This document shows positions 7,321-14,291 of a stretch of 21,329 nt of DNA, piece after piece. Each line of letters starts with the position of its first letter. Position 1 is the stretch's first letter. Source of the stretch: an uncultured bacterium. GTDB taxonomy: Bacteria > Cyanobacteriota > Vampirovibrionia > Gastranaerophilales > Gastranaerophilaceae. The position numbers were made by a program, and so were the translations under genes. The notes under the pieces were generated by a model, which was given only the letters and a program-made list of their open reading frames with translations, was not told where the DNA came from and did no database searches. The DNA lies in assembly GCA_900314375.1 (NCBI GenBank), contig OMVC01000110.1, forward strand, positions 1 to 21,329, in the 5' to 3' direction.

Positions 7321-8640
7321 TTGACGGAAAGATTTTATATAAAAGGCGGAACACCTTTAAAAGGTGAAGTTTCAATAGGCGGCGCAAAGAATTCGGTATT
7401 AAAATTAATCGCAGCGGCTTTGCTTGTAAAGGGCGCAACAAAAATATATAATGTACCGGAATTAACAGACGTTGACATAATGCTAAAAGTTGTCGAACAA
7501 TTAGGTGCAAAAATCGATTATAACAAAGAAGAAAAATCTGTTGTAATTGATGCAACAGAACTGACAAGTGTTACTGCGACTTATGAATTGGTCAGCAAAA
7601 TGAGAGCATCTTTTGTTGTATTGGGAGCATTATTTTCAAGATGTAAGGAAGCAAAAGTTGCTATGCCGGGCGGATGTGCAATAGGCGAAAGACGTGTAGA
7701 TTTTCATATCAAGGGTCTTGAAGCTCTGGGAGCAAAAATTAAAATCGAAAACGGTTATGTTATTGCAAAAGCGAATAAAATAATCGGCTCGGAAATATAT
7801 CTTGATATTCCGTCTGTCGGCGCAACCGAAAATATTATGCTTGCATCGGTATTGGCAGAGGGTTCAACCCGTATTCAAAATGCAGCGCAAGAGCCTGAAA
7901 TTATCGATTTGGCAAACTTTTTGAATACAATGGGAGCTGATGTAAACGGTGCGGGAACTTCCGAAATCGTTATTAACGGTGTAAAACAAGAACAATTACA
8001 TTCAATAGAATATACAACAATACCTGACAGAATAGAAGCCGGAACATATATGACCGCAATTATTGCGACTAAAGGTAAAGGTATAATAAGAAATATTTAT
8101 CCCGCACATTTAACATTTTTCACTAATAAATTGCTAAAAATGGGCGCAAATATTAAATTGTTAGGCCCTACTTCAATGGAAGTAAGCTGTAAGAACAGGT
8201 TGAATTCTATCAATTTTATAACCCAGCCTTATCCGGGATTTCCGACAGATTTACAATCTATGGCAATGGCGTTATTATCAACCTCAAACGGTGTCGGGAT
8301 TATAACAGAAAGCTTATATGAAAACAGATTTATGCAAGTTCCTGACCTAAACAGAATGGGAGCAGACATTCATCAAGACAGAAACCACGCAATAATAAAA
8401 GGGGTAAAGAAATTATCCGGCACAACTTTAACCGCAAGTGATTTAAGAGCGGGAGCATCTTTAGTTGTAGCTGCATTGATGGCGGACGGTGAATCTATAG
8501 TTGAAAAAATACATCATATAGATAGAGGATACGAAAACTTTGAAACTAAGTTAAGATTGTTAGGAGGGAAAATAGAAAGAAGAGATGAAAATTCCCAAAC
8601 AAACCTAACGGAGGGTACACATAATGAGTCCTACTTATAA
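7321..8640 (+). CDS. murA: UDP-N-acetylglucosamine 1-carboxyvinyltransferase (MurA)
   Basis: MurA transfers the enolpyruvyl group of phosphoenolpyruvate to UDP-GlcNAc, the first committed step of peptidoglycan synthesis, in the cytoplasm. The 439-residue protein has the family's landmarks: the N-terminal GGAKNS (Lys23, Asn24), the active-site loop MPGGCAIGERRVDFH with catalytic Cys119 (the residue fosfomycin alkylates; Asp at this position would mean resistance), and the C-terminal DLRAGASLVVAALMADG. Length is typical (about 420-440). I chose the TTG start at 7321 because GGAGGT precedes it and the promoter leaves no room for the ATG at 7288. The last 17 bp overlap the next gene, which contains its ribosome site inside murA (translational coupling). 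The C-terminal ~20 residues are polar and extend past the usual end. Confidence 0.97.
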   Translation: MTERFYIKGGTPLKGEVSIGGAKNSVLKLIAAALLVKGATKIYNVPELTDVDIMLKVVEQLGAKIDYNKEEKSVVIDATELTSVTATYELVSKMRASFVVLGALFSRCKEAKVAMPGGCAIGERRVDFHIKGLEALGAKIKIENGYVIAKANKIIGSEIYLDIPSVGATENIMLASVLAEGSTRIQNAAQEPEIIDLANFLNTMGADVNGAGTSEIVINGVKQEQLHSIEYTTIPDRIEAGTYMTAIIATKGKGIIRNIYPAHLTFFTNKLLKMGANIKLLGPTSMEVSCKNRLNSINFITQPYPGFPTDLQSMAMALLSTSNGVGIITESLYENRFMQVPDLNRMGADIHQDRNHAIIKGVKKLSGTTLTASDLRAGASLVVAALMADGESIVEKIHHIDRGYENFETKLRLLGGKIERRDENSQTNLTEGTHNESYL

Positions 8641-8962
8641 GCGCTGGTATGATCACGACCCGTTATTGCTGGAAGTAATTGATTTATTAAGAAATTACCA
8701 ATCAGAATTAAAAGCGCAAGCAGAAATTTTCTTGAAAAAGATAGAAGAAAAAGTTTCAAAAGAAACAATAGATAAATTTTATGCAATGGTAAAACCTGTC
8801 AACGCAAATAACAGATGGTATGATAAAGATCCGATAATATCAAAAACAGTTGAGATATTGAGAATTGTACCACCCGAAGCTCAACGGATATGTGCACAGA
8901 ATTTTATAAAAACTTTAAAAGAAATGGGCATAGAATACGAAAGTCCAAATTTCAAAAATTAG
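8624..8962 (+). CDS. Small protein with two RWYDxDP repeats, coupled to murA
   Basis: This 112-residue protein is an internal duplication with a period of 57 residues: RWYDHDP (7-13) and RWYDKDP (64-70) each lead into an amphipathic helical stretch (LLLEVIDLLRNYQSELKAQA... and IISKTVEILRIVPPEAQRIC...). There is no signal peptide or TM segment. I recall similar short 'RWYDKDP' proteins of unknown function but cannot name a family. GGAGGG eight bases before the ATG lies within the end of murA, and the two genes overlap by 17 bp, so they are co-transcribed and probably co-translated. A role near cell-wall synthesis is only suggested by this linkage. Confidence 0.75.
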   Translation: MSPTYKRWYDHDPLLLEVIDLLRNYQSELKAQAEIFLKKIEEKVSKETIDKFYAMVKPVNANNRWYDKDPIISKTVEILRIVPPEAQRICAQNFIKTLKEMGIEYESPNFKN

Positions 8963-8982
8963 AAAAATAGAGTATGTATAAT

Positions 8983-9024
8983 AAAAAATATTTTGCACCC
9001 ATATAAGATGCAAAATATTTTTCT
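8983..9024. terminator. Bidirectional terminator between murA unit and hsp20
   Basis: AAAATATTTTGCA (8985-8997) pairs with TGCAAAATATTTT (9009-9021), with T-rich runs on both strands, so it can end both the plus-strand murA operon and the minus-strand hsp20 gene. Confidence 0.75.
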
Positions 9025-9052
9025 CATTTTTGGGGAAATAAAGATAAGAAGA

Positions 9053-9502
9053 TTATTTGACGGATATTTTCTTAATTGAATCTTTTTCTTTTTCAAGTTT
9101 CGGAGCTTTGATATTAAGAACTCCGTGTTCAAGTTTAGCTTCTACTTTATCTGCGTCAACTTCTTGCGGAAGATAAACAGAACGTGCGAATTCACCGTAT
9201 TTAAATTCTGATTTTTTGTAACCGTCTTTGTTTTCTTTGTGTTCTTGAACTTTTTTAGCTTTTATTGTTAAATAATTTTTGTCTAAATCAATATCTAAAT
9301 CTTCTTTTTTTACTCCCGGCAATTCCGCGCGAATTTCGTAATCATCTTTGTTGTCGTGAATTTCTACGGGCATTGAGTAGCAATCTGTGTCTTGACTGTA
9401 ATCAGGATACATGTCATCAAAATGTCTGTTCAAAATAGAACTGATTTCATCATTAACTGATTTAATAAAATTGTCCGGTGTTTGTCTTACTAAAAATCTC
9501 AT
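9053..9502 (-). CDS. Small heat shock protein, Hsp20/alpha-crystallin family
   Basis: An ATP-independent holdase that keeps unfolding proteins soluble. The 149-residue protein has a short N-terminal arm (1-42), an alpha-crystallin domain (about 45-135) with the conserved AELPGVKKEDLDI and the family hallmark GVLNIKAPK (127-135), and a C-terminal tail ending KKISVK that carries an I-x-V-like oligomerisation motif. I start at ATG 9502 because AAGGAG at 9515-9510 stands seven bases upstream; the reading frame extends 29 codons further, but that part is lysine-rich, unlike the family, and lacks a ribosome site. No CIRCE operator (TTAGCACTC inverted repeat) is seen upstream. Single-gene unit ending at the shared terminator. 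Confidence 0.95.
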   Translation of the reverse strand: MRFLVRQTPDNFIKSVNDEISSILNRHFDDMYPDYSQDTDCYSMPVEIHDNKDDYEIRAELPGVKKEDLDIDLDKNYLTIKAKKVQEHKENKDGYKKSEFKYGEFARSVYLPQEVDADKVEAKLEHGVLNIKAPKLEKEKDSIKKISVK

Positions 9503-9509
9503 AATTTTT

Positions 9510-9515
9510 CTCCTT
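9510..9515 (-). promoter_or_regulatory. Ribosome binding site that sets the hsp20 start
   Basis: AAGGAG on the minus strand, seven bases before ATG 9502-9500; it decides against the longer reading frame. Confidence 0.7.
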
Positions 9516-9712
9516 TCAATTTCTATACTGTATCTCTTTACATTAATATTATTCCTCTGTTTTTTTAAAAACTTCGATTTTTTAACCAAAAATTAACAAT
9601 TCAAATTATAGAATATGAGTTTAGAAATAGTAATAGTCGATAGTTGCGGATAAAAAGCGGTTAAAACGTGTATTAAAATAATTAATAAAATTACAATCGA
9701 GATTAAATCTAC

Positions 9713-9740
9713 TTGCGTGAAAAATTTTTCGTGATAGTAT
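9713..9740 (+). promoter_or_regulatory. Candidate promoter of tRNA-Arg
   Basis: TTGCGT (9713-9718), 16-bp spacer, TAGTAT (9735-9740); TATAGA three bases further is an alternative -10. Either puts the transcript start just before the mature tRNA. Confidence 0.45.
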
Positions 9741-9751
9741 AGATATAGCAA

Positions 9752-9822
<71 letters not shown>

Positions 9823-9825
<3 letters not shown>

Positions 9826-9869
9826 AATAAAAAGAGGATAAGACTTGTTCTTATTCTCTTTTTATTTAC
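9823..9869 (+). terminator. Long terminator hairpin of tRNA-Arg
   Basis: About 21 bp of near-perfect stem: GTAAATAAAAAGAG-GATAAGA pairs with TCTTATTCTCTTTTTATTTAC (one G-U), loop CTTGT, with a T-rich 3' arm. It begins at the last three bases of the tRNA, so the 3' tail of the precursor is very short. Confidence 0.7.
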
Positions 9870-9872
9870 TTT

Positions 9873-10110
9873 GTGAGCATGTGAGAACAGTATTATGCGT
9901 TCGAGCGGGGAGTGAGCAGAGGCTGGAGCAGATTTTGCTAATGGCTGAAAGCCATAAAAGCAAAATGCGGAATGCCGTTTATTGCGAACGACCCAAGACA
10001 ATCGCATCCAAGGGAAAAAACGGAATGACATTTGTTATTCCGTCTTATTTGTAAAGTGATAGCGATGAGAACGCCGTATTGTGTTCGACAAGCCGAGCAG
10101 AGCCATGAGC
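9873..10110. repeat. Structured, repeat-containing intergenic region after tRNA-Arg
   Basis: No credible gene lies between 9826 and 10306. Two diverged direct copies, 9873-9929 and 10056-10110, share the order GTGA..., GAGAAC, TATT.TG, GTTCGA, GAGCAGAG, GAGC; each follows a hairpin. Between them a strong stem-loop (ATTTTGCT-A-ATGGCT/AGCCAT-AAA-AGCAAAAT, 9932-9966) and a second copy of the tRNA 3' end (AATCGCATCCA at 9810-9820 and 10000-10010) occur. The stretch is visibly richer in G+C than the flanks. It could be a decayed tandem duplication of the tRNA tail, a scar of an excised element, or a non-coding RNA; the sequence alone does not decide. Confidence 0.5.
10021..10050 (+). terminator. 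Terminator-like hairpin inside the repeat region
   Basis: CGGAATGAC (10021-10029) pairs with GTTATTCCG (10034-10042; one G-U) across ATTT, followed by TCTTATTT. It occupies the same place relative to its downstream repeat copy as the tRNA terminator does to the first copy. Confidence 0.5.
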
Positions 10111-10112
10111 CT

Positions 10113-10166
10113 GTAGGGTTGACTTTAGTCAACCAAAATGTATCGGTAGACTGAAGTCTACCCTAC
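10113..10166. repeat. Compact REP/BIME-like inverted pair
   Basis: GTAG followed by the palindrome GGTTGACTTTAGTCAACC (10117-10134), a 10-bp spacer, then GGTAGACTGAAGTCTACC (10145-10162) followed by CTAC. Both hairpins have 7-8 bp stems, and the GTAG tetranucleotides face inward-inverted exactly as in the 184-346 element, though the stem sequences differ. This matches the layout of RAYT-associated REP pairs. The left boundary abuts the end of the second repeat copy at 10110. Confidence 0.65.
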
Positions 10167-10301
10167 ATTCTATAAAAAAATATATGCATTTCATACCAAT
10201 ATAATGTTGCTCATAACTGAAATTTTACATAATTACCCTATTTGTAACAAAAATGTTACAAAATATAATTAAACCAATTTTTTAATATCCCAAAATCATA
10301 G

Positions 10302-10344
10302 TATAAAAAACCCCTAAAACCAAAATGTTGATTTTAGGGGTTTT
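10302..10344 (-). terminator. Intrinsic terminator of pfp
   Basis: Minus-strand AAAACCCCTAAAA (10344-10332) pairs with TTTTAGGGGTTTT (10319-10307), 12-nt loop, and the T-run continues (TTTTTTATAC). About 20 bp after the pfp stop. Confidence 0.85.
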
Positions 10345-10363
10345 ATTATTTGGACTTTACTTC

Positions 10364-12046
10364 TTATACAGAAGCTAACGTTTTAGATTGTTCCAACTGC
10401 AATGTAACTGTTGTAATGTCGCAAACAGAGCTTGGTCCAAAGTATTGAATAGCCCCAGGGAACAAGTATCTGTCATTCATAGCCCAATCTTCACGATTGT
10501 CTTTCAATTGTTTGAAAACAGGTCCGTCAAGTTCAACAAGAGCTTTTTTAATAACCGGTTTCATTGCACCATGACGACGTTCCATATTCATCATCATTGT
10601 TAGCGGAACACCGCCTGCAATCCATTGACTTGCCGGTGCTGTTAAGTTTCTTACGGATGATAAATACCCTGTCAAACCATTATTTATTAATGCAAAAGCA
10701 TTATATCCCAAAGAATAACAATAATCTGCATCAAAGTTTGATGGGAATGCACATCTTCCTTCATAACCGAAGAAATGTGATTGCGCAGAGAATTTACCGA
10801 TATATTCGCCTCTTGATTTCAAATCAGCCAATTTGTTAGAAATCATTTCGATTAATAATTTTTCAGTTTCGATTTTAGAAACTTGAACGTTTCCGTGCGG
10901 ATCTCTGTCTGCCAATAACTGAGCTTTAATACCAACAGGTAATGAGCTGTATACAGATGCGTTAACATCATCCAATCTTCTTTCTACGATTGCAAATTTA
11001 TCATGCAAACTTGTTGCATTCATAAAGCTTGGATCAGTTTCCAATTCTGCCATAATATCATTCAAATTGGCAATCATAGTTTTCATTTCAGGAATAAATT
11101 CTATTAAGCCTTCAGGAACAATTGCTATACCGAAATTTTTACCTGCAGCTGCGCGTTTTACAATAATATCAGACATATAATTAACGATTGAATCCAAGGA
11201 CATTTTCTTTGATTCAACTTCTTCGCTAATTAATGTGATATTTGGTTGTGTTTGTAATGCAGCTTCTAATGCAACATGAGATGCACTTCTTCCCATAATT
11301 TTTATAAAGTGCCAATATTTTTTAGCTGAATTTGCATCACGTTGAATGTTTCCGATAAGTTCCGCATAAGTTTTTGTTGCGGTATCAAAACCAAATGAAA
11401 TTTCAATTTGGTCATTTTTCAAATCGCCATCAATTGTTTTAGGGCATCCGATAACTTGAATACCTGTATTATTTTTTACAAACCATTCTGCCAATAATGC
11501 TGCGTTTGTATTGGAATCATCTCCGCCTATAATTACAACAGCAGAAATACCCAATTTCTGACAAACTTTTAATGATTCTTGGAATTGATCTTCAGTTTCC
11601 AATTTTGTTCTGCCTGAACCTATAATATCAAAACCGCCTGTATTTCTGTATGCGTTGATAAATTCATCATCAAATTCTATATACTTACCGTCAATAATAC
11701 CTGAAGGTCCGCCTAAAAATCCGTATAACTTGTTATTTGGATTAGCATTTTTTAACGCATCATACAAACCTGCAATAACATTATGTCCGCCCGGAGCTTG
11801 ACCGCCTGATAAAATTACGCCGACATTTCTTGCTTCGCTTGAATTTGAAGAAGAAGAAACTTTAAATTCTACGGTTGGTTTTCCGTAAGTGTTTGAAAAT
11901 AAATTTTGAATTTCTGATTGATCAGCAACTGATTGAGTTGCTGAACCTTCAATCATTTCTAATGAATTAATACCTGCACTCAAGCTTGAAGGAAGCTTTG
12001 GTTGGTATTTTAATCTCTCAATTTGTAATGGTGAAAGTTTTGCCAT
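10364..12046 (-). CDS. pfp: Pyrophosphate-dependent 6-phosphofructokinase, long type
   Basis: Phosphorylates fructose-6-phosphate with PPi instead of ATP, reversibly, so it serves glycolysis and gluconeogenesis. The 560-residue length and motifs fit the long PPi-PFK class (plant/spirochaete-like): GVILSGGQAPGGHN (76-89), GGDDSN (174-179) where the second Asp replaces the Gly of ATP-dependent enzymes and marks PPi use, PKTIDGDLKN (202-211) with the catalytic Asp pair and the PPi-type Lys, MGRSASH (251-257), and PEGLIEFIPE for sugar-phosphate binding. I start at ATG 12046, preceded by AAAGGA at 12060-12055; an in-frame TTG ten codons upstream overlaps that site. The gene lies 69 bp after the kinase-like gene on the same strand, with a possible -10 (TACAAT, 12096-12101) in the gap, and ends at a strong terminator. 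Confidence 0.95.
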   Translation of the reverse strand: MAKLSPLQIERLKYQPKLPSSLSAGINSLEMIEGSATQSVADQSEIQNLFSNTYGKPTVEFKVSSSSNSSEARNVGVILSGGQAPGGHNVIAGLYDALKNANPNNKLYGFLGGPSGIIDGKYIEFDDEFINAYRNTGGFDIIGSGRTKLETEDQFQESLKVCQKLGISAVVIIGGDDSNTNAALLAEWFVKNNTGIQVIGCPKTIDGDLKNDQIEISFGFDTATKTYAELIGNIQRDANSAKKYWHFIKIMGRSASHVALEAALQTQPNITLISEEVESKKMSLDSIVNYMSDIIVKRAAAGKNFGIAIVPEGLIEFIPEMKTMIANLNDIMAELETDPSFMNATSLHDKFAIVERRLDDVNASVYSSLPVGIKAQLLADRDPHGNVQVSKIETEKLLIEMISNKLADLKSRGEYIGKFSAQSHFFGYEGRCAFPSNFDADYCYSLGYNAFALINNGLTGYLSSVRNLTAPASQWIAGGVPLTMMMNMERRHGAMKPVIKKALVELDGPVFKQLKDNREDWAMNDRYLFPGAIQYFGPSSVCDITTVTLQLEQSKTLASV

Positions 12047-12054
12047 AAAAATAA

Positions 12055-12060
12055 TCCTTT
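12055..12060 (-). promoter_or_regulatory. Ribosome binding site that sets the pfp start
   Basis: AAAGGA on the minus strand, eight bases before ATG 12046-12044; it falls inside the alternative longer frame and so argues against it. Confidence 0.65.
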
Positions 12061-12115
12061 CCTTTTGTAATACCAAGTGTCATTTCACTTTTTATTGTAC
12101 TACAAAAACAATGGA

Positions 12116-12865
12116 CTATTTATTAAAAAAGAAATTATATATTTTAGTAAAAATAGACTCATTTGGGTCAATTTTTACAGCACTTTCGGGGTCAATCAGA
12201 TAAATTTTACCATTCTGCAATCTGCCAAATTGCTCTGCACTTATTTCGCCAAACGGTAATCCATCCACCCGATAATCTGTTAAACGATAACCGGATTTTT
12301 TAATTTTTTTTATAAAATCACTAAGTTCAGATTGGGTTAAATTGTCATGTGATATTTTTTCTTCAATATAGTAATAGAATTCACCATCGTCTGTTAATTT
12401 TCCTGATTGTATTATCGGCAAATCAAAATCGGCAGGTTTCCTGCCGTTAAAATGGTCACCATGGGTAATTTTTATTACTTTACCGTCTTCAGTTTCAAAA
12501 ACTAACGCTCTATAACCGTACCCTATGAGTGATTTTACTTTAACTTCCCTAATATCTTTTGATTTCAAGATTTCTTGTTCAAGTTTTTTCAATTCCTGTT
12601 TTGGATTTATTTTTATTTTGGAAAGTTCTTCTAACAATATACCATCGCGCAAAATATCCATTATTGCCCCTGATAATGCTACATCAGGATAATAATTTAT
12701 TACCGATAAATCCCCGTTTGAATCAAAATTTAATGCCTTTTCAACATTTACTAAAAAGCTGTCACTGACAGGTTTCATATCGGAAGTAACCCCATGCTCA
12801 CATAACTTTCTGGGTTTTATATTTTTATTGCTACCTGTAAATATTTTTGGAATTGAAATTTTCAT
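12116..12865 (-). CDS. Small kinase-fold-like protein (possible pseudokinase)
   Basis: Residues 110-240 carry the outline of a protein-kinase-like fold: a glycine-rich loop LIGYGYRALVFETEDG (113-128), VIKI with a candidate ATP-contacting Lys132, a hinge-like YYYIEEKI (164-171), a region YRVDG...EQFG (198-214) where kinases have the catalytic loop, and GKIYLIDPESAV (219-230) where Asp225 sits like the DFG aspartate. A canonical HRD...N and DFG are missing, so activity is uncertain. The N-terminal ~105 residues are unrecognised and end in a charged helix. No signal peptide or TM helix. No Shine-Dalgarno precedes the ATG; TATAAATATA abuts it. It follows a two-TM peptide by 35 bp and is divergent from a WYL regulator. 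Alternative: an unrelated protein with chance similarity. Confidence 0.5.
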   Translation of the reverse strand: MKISIPKIFTGSNKNIKPRKLCEHGVTSDMKPVSDSFLVNVEKALNFDSNGDLSVINYYPDVALSGAIMDILRDGILLEELSKIKINPKQELKKLEQEILKSKDIREVKVKSLIGYGYRALVFETEDGKVIKITHGDHFNGRKPADFDLPIIQSGKLTDDGEFYYYIEEKISHDNLTQSELSDFIKKIKKSGYRLTDYRVDGLPFGEISAEQFGRLQNGKIYLIDPESAVKIDPNESIFTKIYNFFFNK

Positions 12866-12900
12866 TATATTTATATAAAAAAGAAATATAAAATTTATTG

Positions 12901-13179
12901 CTAGATAATAAAATCATATTTTTTTGCTCTGAAATATGCACCGTAATCTTCTATTTCATTTTTATTCTGATAAACAATTCTATAATTTTTACGTACCTTT
13001 TTCTTATTATTAAAATCCAAAATCGTTACCGTAAAAGATAATGCAAAAATAACACAACCGGCAATTATTATCGGTAAATAATCAATTCCCTTTATCCCTA
13101 AAACAAAAAACAAACTAATACTTCCAAATACACCGATAGCATTAAAAAATATGGTTAACAGATACAATAAATTTTTCAT
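12901..13179 (-). CDS. Small two-TM membrane protein (92 residues)
   Basis: Two hydrophobic segments (about residues 3-27 and 34-54) are joined by a short turn, followed by a basic, charged tail (FNNKKKVRKNYR...). This predicts an inner-membrane hairpin with the tail in the cytoplasm. No family recognised. AAGGAG at 13191-13186 stands six bases before the ATG at 13179, which I prefer over 19 extra upstream codons of lysine/asparagine-rich sequence that cover the ribosome site. It is the first of two genes transcribed away from the WYL regulator and precedes the kinase-like gene by 35 bp. Confidence 0.65.
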   Translation of the reverse strand: MKNLLYLLTIFFNAIGVFGSISLFFVLGIKGIDYLPIIIAGCVIFALSFTVTILDFNNKKKVRKNYRIVYQNKNEIEDYGAYFRAKKYDFII

Positions 13180-13185
13180 TTTTTT

Positions 13186-13191
13186 CTCCTT
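13186..13191 (-). promoter_or_regulatory. Ribosome binding site that sets the start of the two-TM gene
   Basis: AAGGAG, six bases before ATG 13179-13177 on the minus strand. Confidence 0.65.
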
Positions 13192-13202
13192 ATATTTTCC
13201 TT

Positions 13203-13243
13203 TCCGTATTTTTATGTTATTATTCTGATACGTCAAAAACGGA
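13203..13243. promoter_or_regulatory. Candidate operator between the WYL gene and its divergent neighbours
   Basis: An interrupted inverted repeat, TCCGTATTTTT (13203-13213) and AAAAACGGA (13235-13243), lies in the 87-bp divergent intergenic region. It surrounds the candidate -10 of the WYL gene and overlaps a minus-strand TTGACG (13236-13231) that could be the -35 of the two-TM gene. WYL regulators often bind such shared regions; the assignment is inferred. Confidence 0.35.
13215..13223 (+). promoter_or_regulatory. Candidate extended -10 of the WYL regulator gene
   Basis: TGTTATTAT fits TGn-TATAAT with one mismatch; no good -35 is visible, which is acceptable for an extended -10. The leader would be about 37 nt with a GGAG site near its end. 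Confidence 0.4.
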
Positions 13244-13266
13244 CAAATAATTTATAGGAGCTTTAT

Positions 13267-14232
13267 ATGGAAGAAAAACCAAGATATTCAAGAGTATCGG
13301 ACATTTTAGATTTAGCAATTTATATGTCGTCAAAAGTTCAAGGTATTACAATTTCTGACATTATGAAAATGTATAACGTTTCGCGCAGAACTGCAGAGAG
13401 AATGCGTGACAGTTTAACAAATATTTTTCCCCAAATTGAGGAAATTGAAACAGATGATAACCAAAAACATTGGGGGTTTGTTAATTATTCAATAAGCCAG
13501 CTTGTAACCTTTGAACCTAAAGAAATTGCCAATCTTGAACAACTTCAGCGTAGAACTACAAATAAAGAATTAAAATCGGAATTATCCAAAACAATTGAAA
13601 AAATAAAATCATTTAATCGCAAAAACAAAATAACAATCGAAAATAATGTTGAACTTTTTATGCAAACAGAAGGATATGCTATTCGTCAAATGCCGCAATA
13701 TAAGATCTCTACTGATACATTGGTATTAATAAGAGAAGCTGTACAAAATTCAAAAATTGTCGAAGGAATATATCATAATAAAAAAAGAATACTTGAACCA
13801 CTCGGACTTATTTACGGTGAAAAAATATACTTGATAGCACGAGAAAAAGCAAAAGGTAAAGATATCTATAACTATCTTTTACATAAATTTGACAATTTGA
13901 CTCTTACAGACAAAACTTTTGATAAAAAAGATTTTAATCTGCAAGAATATTCTAAACAATCATTTGGAGTTTATCATGGAGAAATTTTAGATGTAAAACT
14001 TTGTTTTTCAAAAGAATTAGCATCAGATGCACTAAACTACAATTTCCATCCTACCCAAAAAATTAAACAGGAAAAAGACGAAACAGTAACAGTAAAATTC
14101 AAAGCCAGCGGAGATAAGGAAATTATGTGGCATATTTTTCGCTGGGGAGATGGTTGTAAAATCATTGCACCCAAAAAATTACAAACTCAATACAAAAAAT
14201 ATTTGCAAGATTGTTTAAAAAATTATAACTAA
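13267..14232 (+). CDS. HTH-WYL-WCX transcriptional regulator
   Basis: A 321-residue DNA-binding regulator with the standard three parts: an N-terminal winged helix (helix-turn-helix at about 28-50, ISDIMKMYNVSRRTAERMRDSL), a WYL domain (about 147-215; YHNKKRILEPLGLIYGEKIYLIAREK, where the name-giving WYL is here IYL), and a WCX extension (about 240-318; IMWHIFRWGDGCKIIAPKKL). WYL domains sense ligands, often nucleic acids or nucleotides, and members with this architecture (BrxR/CapW type) control phage-defence operons, while others act on metabolism or DNA damage. AGGAG lies six bases before the ATG. It is divergent from the two-TM and kinase-like genes, its likely targets, and ends in a strong terminator. 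Confidence 0.88.
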   Translation: MEEKPRYSRVSDILDLAIYMSSKVQGITISDIMKMYNVSRRTAERMRDSLTNIFPQIEEIETDDNQKHWGFVNYSISQLVTFEPKEIANLEQLQRRTTNKELKSELSKTIEKIKSFNRKNKITIENNVELFMQTEGYAIRQMPQYKISTDTLVLIREAVQNSKIVEGIYHNKKRILEPLGLIYGEKIYLIAREKAKGKDIYNYLLHKFDNLTLTDKTFDKKDFNLQEYSKQSFGVYHGEILDVKLCFSKELASDALNYNFHPTQKIKQEKDETVTVKFKASGDKEIMWHIFRWGDGCKIIAPKKLQTQYKKYLQDCLKNYN

Positions 14233-14233
14233 T

Positions 14234-14270
14234 AAAAAATGGAGTTTCAAAATTTGAAACTCCATTTTTT
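14234..14270. terminator. Bidirectional terminator between the WYL gene and the adhesin gene
   Basis: AAAAAATGGAGTTTC pairs perfectly with GAAACTCCATTTTTT around a 7-nt centre, with six T on each outgoing strand. It can stop the plus-strand WYL transcript and the minus-strand adhesin transcript. Confidence 0.88.
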
Positions 14271-14291
14271 ATATTATGATTCATTATTTAA

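Noticed and set aside
7172..7567. A 131-codon minus-strand frame opposite the start of murA
   Set aside because: It is a leucine-rich shadow of the well-supported murA frame and runs through the upstream terminator.
9503..9589. A 29-codon N-terminal extension of Hsp20
   Set aside because: No ribosome site, atypical lysine-rich sequence, and AAGGAG placed correctly for the inner ATG at 9502.
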